NCBI RefSeq assembly: GCF_023721715.1
Contig: NZ_JAMDLG010000001.1
Span: 623,889-687,888 of the forward strand
Origin: Parasegetibacter sp. NRK P23
GTDB taxonomy: Bacteria; Bacteroidota; Bacteroidia; Chitinophagales; Chitinophagaceae
Direction: 5' to 3'
DNA length: 64,000 nt
Below, in pieces: positions 1 to 10,200 of the stretch (within the stretch, counting starts at the first letter, position 1; each line of letters begins with the position of its first letter). Made by a program: the position numbers and the translations under genes. Below the pieces are notes generated by a model. It was not told the DNA's origin, ran no database searches, and worked only from the letters and a program-made list of their open reading frames with translations.

Positions 1-894
1 CCAATCCACAAAAGGCACTTCCTTGTATAATTCAAGGTCGGCGTAGGTTCCATAGGAATTGAGGAAACCCAGTTCATCGGCGGAGCTGCCTCTGCTTCTT
101 TCATATTGGTAGCGTACGAAATCGTAAGGCTTCATCACGGAGAGCTTATTGGCGAGTTGCCGCACGCCCACCAGCCCGTTGTAGTTGATGCGTGTTTTCA
201 TCGCCTTTCCTCCTTTGGTGGTAATAATTACTACGCCGTTCGCGCCACGCGCGCCATAAATCGCGGTGGCCGCCGCATCTTTCAAAACATCAATGGTTTC
301 GATGTCTTGCGGAGCCAATACATCCAGCGCGTTCTCCACCTGAATACCGTCCACCACATACAACGGCGCGTTGTCCTGGGTAATAGAACCTCCGCCCCTC
401 AGTTTCACTACGGCGCTGGCCCCGGGCGTACCTTCCGACTGAATAATCTGTACACCGGCCAATCGTCCTGCCAATGCTTCCGCGGTGGAGTTGATCGGAA
501 TATCTTTCAGGTCCTTCGCGCTCACGGAAGAAACGGAACTGGTCAGGTCCTTTCTTTTTACCTGCTGGTACCCAATCACCACATACTCGTCAAGGTTAGA
601 AACCTCTCGTTGAAGGGTAATATTCAGTTCCTTCCCGGGTTCAGCCGGAACGTTCATGGTTTTAAAACCCACGCCGGTAATTACCAGTGTTACGGGCTTG
701 GACACACGAAGGGAAAAGCGCCCGTCGGAACCACTTTTAACCCCATTTTTTTCTCCGCTCACCACTACCGAAATATCGGGCAATGGCGCACCGGTACCTT
801 CTTCAGTAATTTTCCCCTGAATGGTTCCCGATTGGGCGAAGACCTGGTAAAATGACGTAATGAGGAATAACAGCGTGAAGCATAACTTTCTCAT
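1..894 (-). CDS. SusC/RagA-family TonB-dependent receptor, N-terminal part
   Basis: This is the first 298 codons of an outer-membrane glycan importer; the rest lies beyond the left window edge. A signal peptide (about residues 1-21, ending VFAQ) is followed by a carboxypeptidase-regulatory-like domain (about 24-105) and the TonB plug domain, whose end carries the SusC hallmark ATAIYGARGANGVVIITT. The ATG at 894 puts the signal peptide directly at the N-terminus. It is divergent from a LacI-type regulator at 1189, a common arrangement for sugar-controlled SusC/SusD loci. The SusD partner would lie outside the window. Substrate cannot be read from this part. Confidence 0.93.
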   Translation of the reverse strand, partial: MRKLCFTLLFLITSFYQVFAQSGTIQGKITEEGTGAPLPDISVVVSGEKNGVKSGSDGRFSLRVSKPVTLVITGVGFKTMNVPAEPGKELNITLQREVSNLDEYVVIGYQQVKRKDLTSSVSSVSAKDLKDIPINSTAEALAGRLAGVQIIQSEGTPGASAVVKLRGGGSITQDNAPLYVVDGIQVENALDVLAPQDIETIDVLKDAAATAIYGARGANGVVIITTKGGKAMKTRINYNGLVGVRQLANKLSVMKPYDFVRYQYERSRGSSADELGFLNSYGTYADLELYKEVPFVDW

Positions 895-1188
895 ACAGCA
901 AACATGTTTATTAAATAAAGCGAAGAAATTGCAGGATTACGCACGGCACCCAAAGACGCGGAGTTATAAAATGGAAGGTTTCCATGTGCAATATGACAAG
1001 CAATTTCAATCGTTAAAGCAATGCTATCACTATTTTCCTTGCCGGGAAAACGTTTGAAAACCTTTTTTTACGCAATCGTTCCCGGCATCGTTGGCGTAAT
1101 GGTTTGCATAAAATCACCACTTAGTTTCTTCTTCCCGCAGCGTTCCGGCATAATAAAGTATCTTTAGAATCATTCAATCAGATCAAGG
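895..1188. promoter_or_regulatory. Divergent susC-lacI control region
   Basis: This 294-base gap separates the divergent susC fragment and lacI-type gene. It holds an AAACGTTT palindrome (1048-1055) of the kind LacI-family proteins bind (central CG flanked by A/T), and an imperfect inverted repeat, TTACGCAATCG at 1068-1078 against CGTTGGCGTAA at 1089-1099 (9 of 11 pair). Both lie between the two start codons, closer to lacI. A weak -7-like element (TATCTTTA, 1159-1166) precedes lacI. Operator roles are inferred from position and symmetry only. Confidence 0.4.
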
Positions 1189-2226
1189 ATGAAATTCGAA
1201 GCGGTTACCATTAAAGACATTGCCAAAGCCTTAGGACTCTCCACTTCAACGGTTTCCCGCGCCCTGCGCGACAGCCACGAGATCAGTGCGGAAACCAAAC
1301 AACTGGTACTGGATTGCGCCGAAAAACTCAACTACCGCCCCAATCCCATCGCGCTGAGCCTGAAGGAAAAAAGGAGCCGCTCCATTGGTGTGGTGGTATG
1401 CGAGATTGCCAACAACTTCTTTTCACAAATCATCAACGGAATCGAATCCATCGCTTACGACCGCGGGTACAACGTAATCATCTCGCAAAGTCATGAATCC
1501 TATGAACGCGAAGTGATGGACCTCCATTACCTGTCTTCCCGCTCCGTAGATGGATTGCTGATTTCCGTTTCCACTGAAACCAACGATACCAGTCATATCC
1601 GCGCATTACACGAAAAAGGATTACCCATCGTGTTGTTCGACCGCATCGCCGATGAAATAAAAACACATACGGTGGTATCCGATAATTTCCAGGGCGCTTA
1701 TGATGCCACGGAACATCTTATTAAGAATGGTTATAAAAAAATCGCGGCCCTTACCAATTCCGAATTCCTTTCCATTACTTCGGAACGACTGGCGGGCTAC
1801 CGCGAAGCCTTGCTTGCACACGATATTAAACCCATCAACTCATGGGTAAAACACTGTTTTTACGGCGGTATGATCTTTTCTGAAATTGAAGAAGCCGTGA
1901 ACAACCTGCTCACACAAAAGAACAAACCCGACGCCATTTTCACCACCAGCGACAAGCTCACTACCGGATGCCTGAAAACGCTGATCAGAAGAGGCATTCG
2001 CGTACCCGATGAAATAGCGGTGATCGGATTTTCAAACACAGATATCCCGGAACTGCTGAACCCATCGCTCTCCGTAATAAGGCAACCCGCCTACGAAATG
2101 GGCAAAGCCGCCACCGAACTGCTGCTGCAATTGATCGAAAGCAAACGCCCAGTAAAGGAGTTCGAGAAAAGAGTACTTACACCTGAAATACAGATCAGGG
2201 ATTCTTCCGGAGGGAGGAAAATATAA
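1189..2226 (+). CDS. LacI-family transcriptional regulator
   Basis: A 345-residue sugar-responsive repressor or activator. The N-terminal helix-turn-helix (about residues 7-26, TIKDIAKALGLSTSTVSRAL) and hinge (NYRPNPIALSLK, about 46-57) are typical of LacI; residues 63-335 form the periplasmic-binding-protein-like effector domain (IGVVVCEIANNFF at its start). Length is normal for the family. It is divergent from the truncated susC gene at the left edge, so it probably controls that locus in response to the imported sugar. The effector is unknown. Confidence 0.93.
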   Translation: MKFEAVTIKDIAKALGLSTSTVSRALRDSHEISAETKQLVLDCAEKLNYRPNPIALSLKEKRSRSIGVVVCEIANNFFSQIINGIESIAYDRGYNVIISQSHESYEREVMDLHYLSSRSVDGLLISVSTETNDTSHIRALHEKGLPIVLFDRIADEIKTHTVVSDNFQGAYDATEHLIKNGYKKIAALTNSEFLSITSERLAGYREALLAHDIKPINSWVKHCFYGGMIFSEIEEAVNNLLTQKNKPDAIFTTSDKLTTGCLKTLIRRGIRVPDEIAVIGFSNTDIPELLNPSLSVIRQPAYEMGKAATELLLQLIESKRPVKEFEKRVLTPEIQIRDSSGGRKI

Positions 2227-2267
2227 TTTTGAATGTTGTATTATTTGTTTTTTCAGGTAACCCAACA

Positions 2268-3503
2268 TTAATCATACTTCCTTCCCCCTTTCTGCAACAC
2301 GCCGCCCAGTCCGAAGATGAACCCGAATTCGGTAAAGTTCTCCTTCACCAGGGGATAGGTGGCCACTCCCCTTGAACCTACTTTAATGTAGGCCGAATAA
2401 TTGTGCAGCATATTAAAACTTGGCGCGGAAACGCCCAGGGTAAACGCATTACTCTTCAGGTTGTAATTGTTGATGACGAGGTAAGATTTTTCAGAAGAGA
2501 AACCCGTAAACAACGATACGCCTTCCCGGTTGCCCCAGATGGATTTACGGATAAACGAATACTTCGCGCCTATCGAATAGCCATCCGCGTCGCGGGAAGT
2601 AAAATGCGTTCCTTTGTAATTGGTAGCGCTCCATTTGTGTTGAATATAATCGGCAGAGAGTTGAAGCTGATTTTGTTTCCAGGCAAGGCCGGCGCCCCAT
2701 TTGTGCGGGTATTTAAAATTGCCGTAGATGGACTTCTCTTCCACCAGCACGTTCCCTGACGCGTCGGAAATAGTATTGTCCTCTACCGTTTTCAGATTAA
2801 CGGATGGTTCGAAGAAGGCGCCCAGAGTCCAGTCCGATTTTCCTGTTTTGAACTGGTACTGCATACCGCCGGAGAAATAGAAATTATTGTAGTACTTATT
2901 ATTTTCGATGTTCACCTGCTCAGATTCAGAAACATACATCGTCTCCATCCTGTTGATGGGACCGAACAGGTAGCCAGCCGTTGCCCCGATGGAAAGATGT
3001 TTCCCGATTTTCATGCCATGGCTCACCCCGAATTCGTACAAACCACCGGAGCCTTCAATCTCATCCAGCACGGCACTTTCGGTACCGTCAATGTTTTTGG
3101 TGCTGAGGGTAAGGTAATCCACCACCGTTCTTCTTTTTAGGGAAAAGGCCGTGGCGCTGTTCTTAAAAAGATTCACCGCGAAAGCGGCGCCGCGCACGCC
3201 AAAGTCTGCAGCATTGGGTCTAGCCTCCGAAGCCACGTACTGCACGCTGGCCCCGGAAGTGATGAATTCGAAGATGAACTTATCGTTTTTGATACCAGTT
3301 AACCCTGCCGGATTCAACAGATTGATGGTACTGCCCGAATTCAGGGCTACGCCCGCACCGCCCATGCCTGAAAAATACCCTGGCGACCTCAGGGAATAAT
3401 CACCTACACCATAGGCGGAATACACCGAATTCACGCCGTTCTGTGCCCACAATACCACTGGTGAAAAAACAATACATATAACCGCTGAAAAAACGTTCCG
3501 CAT
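2268..3503 (-). CDS. Outer-membrane beta-barrel protein, OmpP1/FadL-like
   Basis: A 411-residue predicted outer-membrane barrel. The signal peptide ends at about residue 20 (VVLWAQ). The N-terminal part (SAYGVGDYS, GMGGAGVALNSG, then NPAGL near residue 65) resembles the FadL/OmpP1 family, in which the NPAGL segment follows the N-terminal hatch. The rest is alternating amphipathic strands rich in aromatic residues. It starts 3 bases after the DUF4270 lipoprotein gene ends, so the two are co-transcribed and probably act together in the outer membrane. The ligand is unknown. It ends convergently to lacI, 41 bases away. Confidence 0.7.
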   Translation of the reverse strand: MRNVFSAVICIVFSPVVLWAQNGVNSVYSAYGVGDYSLRSPGYFSGMGGAGVALNSGSTINLLNPAGLTGIKNDKFIFEFITSGASVQYVASEARPNAADFGVRGAAFAVNLFKNSATAFSLKRRTVVDYLTLSTKNIDGTESAVLDEIEGSGGLYEFGVSHGMKIGKHLSIGATAGYLFGPINRMETMYVSESEQVNIENNKYYNNFYFSGGMQYQFKTGKSDWTLGAFFEPSVNLKTVEDNTISDASGNVLVEEKSIYGNFKYPHKWGAGLAWKQNQLQLSADYIQHKWSATNYKGTHFTSRDADGYSIGAKYSFIRKSIWGNREGVSLFTGFSSEKSYLVINNYNLKSNAFTLGVSAPSFNMLHNYSAYIKVGSRGVATYPLVKENFTEFGFIFGLGGVLQKGGRKYD

Positions 3504-3506
3504 GAT

Positions 3507-4820
3507 CTAGTTGTTGGATTGGTAAACGAGTAACTGAACCGATAATTTTGTTTTCTTCCCCGACTCCACGGTGCCCACCAAACGATGGTTCCACTTGTCC
3601 TGCAAAGTGCCGGTATAATTACCGGAGAGCGGCACAAAAGCGCGTTCCGTATAATTATTCGAGGTCATTTCCGTGCTGATGTATGCCGGCACATCCCAGG
3701 TATAAAATGTATTGATACCGTAGATATCGTCTCTCACCAGCCTGCCGTTCTGCGCCGCTGAGCCATCCAGTGTGGCAAGTGGCCCTTCGTAAGAAAGATC
3801 GGGCAAACGGAAATACACGTTCAGCGAATCGGGAATCGTATAATCACGGTAAGTACCGCTGTTGGGATACAATTGCAACTGGGCAGACATGAGCCGGACG
3901 AAGTCGCCATACCCCGGAATGGTTTTGATGGTGGGGAAACTGAACCCGGTACGAATGCCCGCAAGCGGAAAGAAAAGATACTGGTTACCGATATTTTCCG
4001 CTTTAACCGAACTGCCCGGCGTTACGGATGCGAAAGCCGTTCCGGCTGTATTGACCGATATTTCAGAGAAATCTTTCCCGGTTGCCGAAAGTTCGAACTG
4101 GAGGTATTTCGATTCCCGCACGGCCACATCGGTATGGTAATACAAACGGATATAAATACTACTGTCGGCTGTGGGAAAAGCATAAAGCGGACCATTGCCT
4201 TCCGGCACCAGCTTCACCCCTTTGAACCAACGTTGAAAAGCTTCATCGGTGCGGATAATTTCATTCTTTTCTTTGTAATACCGGAACAATTCAATGCCGA
4301 GATTATCCGTGAGTTTCACACGGACCGAATCGCCCAAAAACGGCCGCATACTCCGGTTAAAAACACCTAGTGCACCCGTTTCTTCCCCGAAGGAACTCAC
4401 GTTAAAAAACAGGTTGTCCTCATTGTAAATTTCCTGCGCCAGCCGGTGCACATTCAACTTAAACGGCACCGTGGTATCCCCGAGGTAGGTGGTGTTGATC
4501 TTCGCCACGAAAACGATGGAGTCGTAGTATTCATTCTGGTTCCCGACATTGTTGTAATCTACCGTGGGCAATTTGAAATGCAGGTAACCTTTGGCTGAGG
4601 TGGTGCCCACCAAAGGATCACTATGTGTTCCGGCCACTATGATACCGGTGTTGCCGGTCTGGAAGGAGTCGAGCCTGAAAACGGTGGCATTTACGCTGAA
4701 CGTATCCAGGTTAATGAGGTAAGGGTTTTCAGAAACGTTCACCGTTTCAATGTAAACCGGTTCTTTCGTACACGAAACAAATATAGTGCAACACAACAGC
4801 CAGCGGCAGATCCTGATCAT
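3507..4820 (-). CDS. DUF4270-type lipoprotein
   Basis: A 437-residue lipoprotein with a lipobox at FVSC (Cys17). After the lipobox come a strand-rich N-terminal segment (LDTFSVNATVFRLDSF) and the repeated pattern of charged and aromatic strands seen in the DUF4270 family of Bacteroidota. No catalytic motif is visible. It is the first gene of a two-gene unit with the FadL-like barrel at 2268-3503. A palindromic repeat at 4950-5014 separates it from the upstream susD gene, so it probably has its own promoter. Family assignment is by recognition of the overall pattern; function is unknown. Confidence 0.65.
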   Translation of the reverse strand: MIRICRWLLCCTIFVSCTKEPVYIETVNVSENPYLINLDTFSVNATVFRLDSFQTGNTGIIVAGTHSDPLVGTTSAKGYLHFKLPTVDYNNVGNQNEYYDSIVFVAKINTTYLGDTTVPFKLNVHRLAQEIYNEDNLFFNVSSFGEETGALGVFNRSMRPFLGDSVRVKLTDNLGIELFRYYKEKNEIIRTDEAFQRWFKGVKLVPEGNGPLYAFPTADSSIYIRLYYHTDVAVRESKYLQFELSATGKDFSEISVNTAGTAFASVTPGSSVKAENIGNQYLFFPLAGIRTGFSFPTIKTIPGYGDFVRLMSAQLQLYPNSGTYRDYTIPDSLNVYFRLPDLSYEGPLATLDGSAAQNGRLVRDDIYGINTFYTWDVPAYISTEMTSNNYTERAFVPLSGNYTGTLQDKWNHRLVGTVESGKKTKLSVQLLVYQSNN

Positions 4821-4949
4821 GAGCCTGTTTTCGCCAAACTTAGAGAGGGAGCTTTCTTATAAAATGTGAATTGCGGCGAATGAAGCTGTTCCGTCGATGA
4901 AATTGGGGTTGCTGGGTGTTTTTTGCCGGTAAGGCCATAGTGTTAAATA

Positions 4950-5014
4950 CGTTGCGCCGTAGCGTCGTTGTGAGAGAAGAAAAATATTTCTCGCAACGAC
5001 GCTACGGCGCAACG
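4950..5014. repeat. Palindromic intergenic repeat, family A copy 1; terminator-like
   Basis: Two 26-base arms (4950-4975 and 4989-5014) are inverted copies with a single T/C difference that still allows a G-U pair, separated by a 13-base A-rich loop. It lies 17 bases after the susD stop (susD ends at 5032 on the minus strand). The arm contains GTAGCGTCGTTG. A second, closely similar element lies at 59254-59342. It probably works as a transcription terminator for the SusC/SusD unit and belongs to a dispersed repeat family. Confidence 0.85.
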
Positions 5015-5031
5015 CGGCTGTTTAGGAAAGA

Positions 5032-7200
5032 TTAATACCCCGGATTCTGGTAAGCTGCCCTTCCGGCGGCATCCAGCGGTTTACCGGTTTCATCCGTGAG
5101 CTGGCTCAGGTATTGGTTGGGCCATGGACGGAAAGTGTAATGTTTTTGCATGAGCCCTTTGCCGTTGCCATCCTGTCCGCTGGACCCTGAGGTGTTCGCG
5201 GAAACGGGCCATCTTCCGGTGAGGGGCGAAGCCATCTGGTTGTGGTAGATGGTACGCTCGTAGAGAATACCGGCATTGTGCTGGTCTTCCCAGGTGATGC
5301 CTTCTGAAAGGAACTCGCGGGCTTTTTCATTGTATATAAAATGGATGAACATATCCGCTTTGGTAGTGGCCGTGGGGATGTATTTCTCAAGGTTGGCCTG
5401 CGGTGTGCCCGGCGTAAAATGATCTTCCGTTACCATGATCTTATTGTAAGCGCCGGCTGCGGCGGTGTAAGGCGCCTGCCTTTCTCCCGCGCTAAGCGTG
5501 GCCGCCTGCGGCTCATACTGCGCCAGCACATTGGGACGGTTTTCCCCAGCTTTGTATGCCGCACGTTGACGCAATACATTGATGTCGTTCACGGCGAGGA
5601 CGTACTGTCCTTTTCTGCCATAGGCTTCGGCGCGCAGCAGGTAAGTTTCGGCGAGGCGCATCAGGATGGCATCGCGTGTACCGTTTTCGCTGTTGAAGTT
5701 GGCTTCATCGGAACTGCCCCCGCGGAGCGGGTCCACGTATTTTTTGGAAGAAAGGTAGGGCGCGTTCCTGGCGGTGGCGAGGCCCATGGGTGAACCGTCC
5801 ACAAACAGGCGGTAATAGTACCTTCCGGTTACCGCTGAACGGATCCAGCGCACCATGAACTGGAACGGCATCGCCATGACCATGGCGGAATCGAGCGCTT
5901 CGTCCCTTTGGTTTTCAATGTAAATCAGCGCGCGTTGTCCGGATAAAATCCTTTTGGTACCAGCGGTTACCGCAGGTTCATTCGCAGGTTTGTTGGCGTT
6001 CCACCAGGCCGCCGCGGCGGCACTCCAGGTGAAGGAAGTACTGGTTGCGGGCGGCATGTTCGCGATGTATTCGTACTGGAATGTTTTGTAATACCTCGAA
6101 TCATTCACTTTGTCGATGAAGTTATCGTAGCCCCAGTCGGTTGGTTTGAAGGTACCGAAGGGACGGCCATAGGCCATCACACGGGTTACGCCGGTAAGAT
6201 CAGTATAGTTTCCGACATGGTAGTTCACGGAGCGGTTGCCGCCGAACCTGCCGTTCAGGGAAGTGTTCACATCAAATTGCGCGGCCCACAACACTTCGGA
6301 ATGCGGATTGGTTTCGGAGACGGCGGGGTTGAACAGGGTCCAGTAATCGGGAGCGAGCGCGCCTCCGGTGCCACCAATCACTTCGGAAGCGACGGTGATC
6401 ACGGAATCCAGGTCGGTGGCCACATTGCCTTTGTACAGCATTTTCAGGTGCGTTTCAGCACTGTTCTGAAAAGGCGCGGCCTGGGCGCGGTTAAGGTAAA
6501 GTTTAGCAAGGAAATGACCCGCGGCCCATTTGGTAGCACGCCCGCGCTCGGTGGGCAGCACGGTAGGCGGAAGATTTTCATAGGCGTATCTCATATCAGC
6601 GATGATCTGCTTGTAAATATTCTCCAGGGAAGCTTTGGGATAGTAATAAATACCGTTGTCTTCCCGGTTGGGTGTAAGTAGTAAAGGAACGTCTCCAAGT
6701 TGATTGGAGATGAGGTAATAAGCCCATGAACGCAGCATCAAAATTTCCGCACGCCTTACCTTCCGGAAATTTTCATCTGTGCCGAATTTACCGGGCTTCA
6801 CGTTATCAATGATTTCAAGGGCGATATTACAATTGTTGATGTGTGGATAAGCACCCATAGGGGCATTGTTCGAATTCGCGGCACCGAGATAATTGTTCAC
6901 GTTTCCCGCGATCAATCCCACATCACTGCCATAATCACCAGCGCCCATTCTCGCCTGGGCAGCATTGGATATCATATAAGCATCCGTTCCGGCCTCTATC
7001 AGCCTGGCGCCATTGGCATCCCATTCATGCTTCACCCGGGTGTACACGTACAAGCCGTTGATGAGCGCATTCAAACCATTCTCATCGTTGAAATAATCCT
7101 GTGTTAAGCTGGCCACCTGCTTTTCTTCCAGGAATTTCTTGCAGGAAGAAAGCGAAATACACGCCAGCACAATCGCGAAAAATAATATATAGCGTTTCAT
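5032..7200 (-). CDS. SusD/RagB-family nutrient-binding lipoprotein
   Basis: A 722-residue surface lipoprotein that captures substrate above its SusC partner. The lipobox is LSSC (Cys20); the start at 7200 (MKRYILFF) is chosen because it begins the signal peptide, whereas an upstream in-frame ATG at 7230 would add ten charged residues. TPR-like helical segments (ADMRYAYENLP, WAAGHFLAKLYLNRAQ, LMRLAETYLLRAEAYGR) and the C-terminal Arg/Tyr-rich part match SusD. It is longer than many SusD proteins (usually about 500-600 residues). It follows its susC gene by 19 bases. No glycoside-active enzyme is adjacent, so the substrate is unknown. Confidence 0.95.
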   Translation of the reverse strand: MKRYILFFAIVLACISLSSCKKFLEEKQVASLTQDYFNDENGLNALINGLYVYTRVKHEWDANGARLIEAGTDAYMISNAAQARMGAGDYGSDVGLIAGNVNNYLGAANSNNAPMGAYPHINNCNIALEIIDNVKPGKFGTDENFRKVRRAEILMLRSWAYYLISNQLGDVPLLLTPNREDNGIYYYPKASLENIYKQIIADMRYAYENLPPTVLPTERGRATKWAAGHFLAKLYLNRAQAAPFQNSAETHLKMLYKGNVATDLDSVITVASEVIGGTGGALAPDYWTLFNPAVSETNPHSEVLWAAQFDVNTSLNGRFGGNRSVNYHVGNYTDLTGVTRVMAYGRPFGTFKPTDWGYDNFIDKVNDSRYYKTFQYEYIANMPPATSTSFTWSAAAAAWWNANKPANEPAVTAGTKRILSGQRALIYIENQRDEALDSAMVMAMPFQFMVRWIRSAVTGRYYYRLFVDGSPMGLATARNAPYLSSKKYVDPLRGGSSDEANFNSENGTRDAILMRLAETYLLRAEAYGRKGQYVLAVNDINVLRQRAAYKAGENRPNVLAQYEPQAATLSAGERQAPYTAAAGAYNKIMVTEDHFTPGTPQANLEKYIPTATTKADMFIHFIYNEKAREFLSEGITWEDQHNAGILYERTIYHNQMASPLTGRWPVSANTSGSSGQDGNGKGLMQKHYTFRPWPNQYLSQLTDETGKPLDAAGRAAYQNPGY

Positions 7201-7219
7201 ATTTTTTCTTTTATGCGTC

Positions 7220-10200
7220 TTATAATCCAAGTCTTACACCGAACACCACGCTCTGTGGAAGAATGGTATTATTGTTGGTTCCACCGAGTGGAGCAGTGTT
7301 GTTGGAATTGGGTTGAGATTGCGATGACCAGTTGGTTTCATCATCCGGGTTCAGTCCCATCTTCACAATATCCCCACCGAAAATGAAGGGGTTCAGTACC
7401 TGGAAATTCAACTGAAGTCCATTGATGGATGCCCTTCTCAACAATTGTTTGGGAAGATCGTAGGTAAGGGAGATATTTCTTACTACATAAAAAGTGCCGT
7501 CGTTGTATTGCATGGCGGGCGTAAAGTTCTCCACCTGCGCCCCGGATATGGGCATGGGCCATCTTCCGTTGGGATTGTTCCAGCTCCACACATCGTTCTC
7601 CACACGCCCATTGGGATTGGCACCGCCGTTGAGGTTGGGGAATCCGCCAAAGTACATTTGCCCGACACGCGCGTAAATGAAGGAACTGAGCGACCAGTTT
7701 TTGTAAGTAAAAGTGTTGGTGATACCGCCTGTCCATTTTGGCCTTGCCGATCCGCGGATCACATAATCTTCCGCGTTGATCTTATAATCACCGTTCTGGT
7801 CTTTTACTTTGATGGTACCGGGGTAAAACCTGTGTGCGTTCGCATTAAATTTGGCCATTTCTTCCAGGTCCTTCGCGGTATTCTGCCATATCCCATCGTT
7901 TTCGTAATGGAAGAACACCTGGATGGGTTGCCCAATGAACCAGCGTTGCGCCAGCATATCTACTTTCCCGTTCATCAGTTCCACCCATTGTTCATCGTTC
8001 ACGGCGAAGTTCACGTCCATACTCCATTTAAAATCCCTTTTATCCACGTTCACCGAGGAAAGGGTTACTTCAAATCCTTTGTTCTGTGTGGCGCCTACGT
8101 TTTCCAGTTTCTCCACATAGCCTGAAACGGGGTTAAGCGACTTGTTCATGATCAATCCCGTTGTATTGGCCTTGTACACTTCAAATGAGCCGGACAACCG
8201 GTTGTTCAGCAGGGAGAAGTCTATGCCCGCGTTCCATTGCGCCGTTTGTTCCCAGGCCAGTTGCGGGTTCTGCACCAGTTGTGGCAGGTAACCGGTGGCG
8301 GCTGTTCCACCGAACACATAAGGGTTTCGGCTAAGCGGTCCCGTGGTAGTATATGGGTTTACGGAAGAGTTGCCCGTTACGCCATAACCCAACCTGGGCT
8401 TCAGTTCAGTGATCCAGGATACATTGCGGAGAAATCCTTCCTCCTGCATTTTCCAGGCCACGGCGAAAGAGGGGAAGAAATCCCATTTATTTCCAGGGGC
8501 CAACACGGAAGAACCATCATAACGGCCCGTAGCTGTAATAAGGTACTTATCCATCAATGTGTAATTCACACGCGCCATGTAGGATGCAAGGGTATTCTCC
8601 GTGAAACCTGATCCATATCCATCCGGTCGCCCCACGGTATTGGAAGCGAGATCGTACCACAAACTCAGTGGAGAAGTGGAGTTGGAGATGTTCGCCCCAA
8701 TGTTTTCTCTCCTCGATTTTTGTGTAGACTGTAGCAAAGTAGCGCCTAAACGGTGGTCCGTACCGAACGATTTGTCGAAGTACAGCAGGTTTTCCACCAC
8801 CCATGAAAAGTTCTCTTCCCTGTTGTGGCTCGCGGTATTGGGCCTTGCCGTAAGGTGAGAAGTCGCTTCCGGACCTGTCCAGGAACCGCTTCTGAAATTC
8901 CTGACCTGGGCGCCGAAGTTGACCCTGTACTTCAGCCAGGGTGTGAACTTCACTTCCATGTAAGAATTCGCCATAATGGCGGATGCCCTTCTTTCATTGA
9001 TGGATTGATCGATGTCGATAATAGGGTTCCAGAGTGAAAGATTTCCACCGGGATTACGCACGAAAAGCCCGTTCTCATCATAAGGAAGCGCGTAGGGAAA
9101 CTGGTCTATAGCACGGGAATACAAATCTTTTGAGCCGGTGTTGCCGGAGTTTGTGGTGATCCCGAAATTCTGTTTGGAGAGTGAACCGAGTATAGAGACG
9201 CCCATGGTGAGCCATTTGTTGGCGGTGATGTCTCCATTCATATTGAGGTTAAAGCGTTCGAAATCCTGGTCCTTCTGTACGCCGAGCTGGTTATTGTATC
9301 CCAGTGAAATATATAGTTTGGAGGTTTCGGAGCCTGTTGATAGTGCGATCTGGTGGTTCTGTGTGATGCCTGGTCTTGTTACGGCGCCAATCCAGTCGAA
9401 ATTCCTGATATTGGCGGAATTGTATACCGGAACCATCGCCGGCCATCCCATGGCCTGCTCTTCAGCGGTGGTGGGACGCATGCGCACCGTTCCCCCGATC
9501 TGGTCTTCCCATTCATAGCCCATCATAACAGATTCCAGGGCGCGGGGATCGCTGGTGATACCGGTCATTTTCTGGCGGTCGAGTGCCGGATCAGGATACC
9601 ATGACATTGGGGGAACATTAAGATTGCTATTCGCATTGCCCGGAACATCCTGATAAGCACGCCCGTTTATAAGGGCTTCGCGCCAGCGGTCGATCCATTG
9701 TCCGCCATCCATCCAGTCGGTGAGGGCCTTGTAAGAATCAACGGAAACCGTAGCGTTGTAGTTTACGGTAACGCGTCCTTTGGAGCCTCTTTTCGTGGTA
9801 ATCAGCACTACCCCATTCGCGCCGCGTGAACCATAAATAGCGGTAGCCGAAGCGTCTTTCAGAATTTCAACTGAAGCGATATCATTGGGATTGATATCAT
9901 TGATAGAGAAAGAAGTTACGCCCAGCGCAGCAACGATGGGTATACCATCCACTACATACAGCGGCTCATTGGAAGCGCTTTGTGAACGCGTGCCCCTGAT
10001 TCTTACAATAGGCGTTTCACCAGGCTTGATGTTCGTGGCCACGTTCATGCCCGCGGCTTTACCCTGCAAGGCCTGCAAAGCATTGGTAACCGGCCTTTCT
10101 TCCAGCGTTTTCGCGGTAATTTTTGTTACGGCACCCGTTACATCACTTTTCTTCTGCGTTCCGTAACCAATCACCACCACATCTTCCAGCGAATTATCAG

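Noticed and set aside
860-1057. Plus-strand ORF of 65 codons overlapping the susC start
   Set aside because: It overlaps the susC signal-peptide region on the other strand and has no recognisable features.
2232-2269. AATGTTG / CAACATT inverted repeat between the convergent lacI and FadL-like genes
   Set aside because: Seven-base arms with a 24-base loop are within chance and would make a poor terminator.
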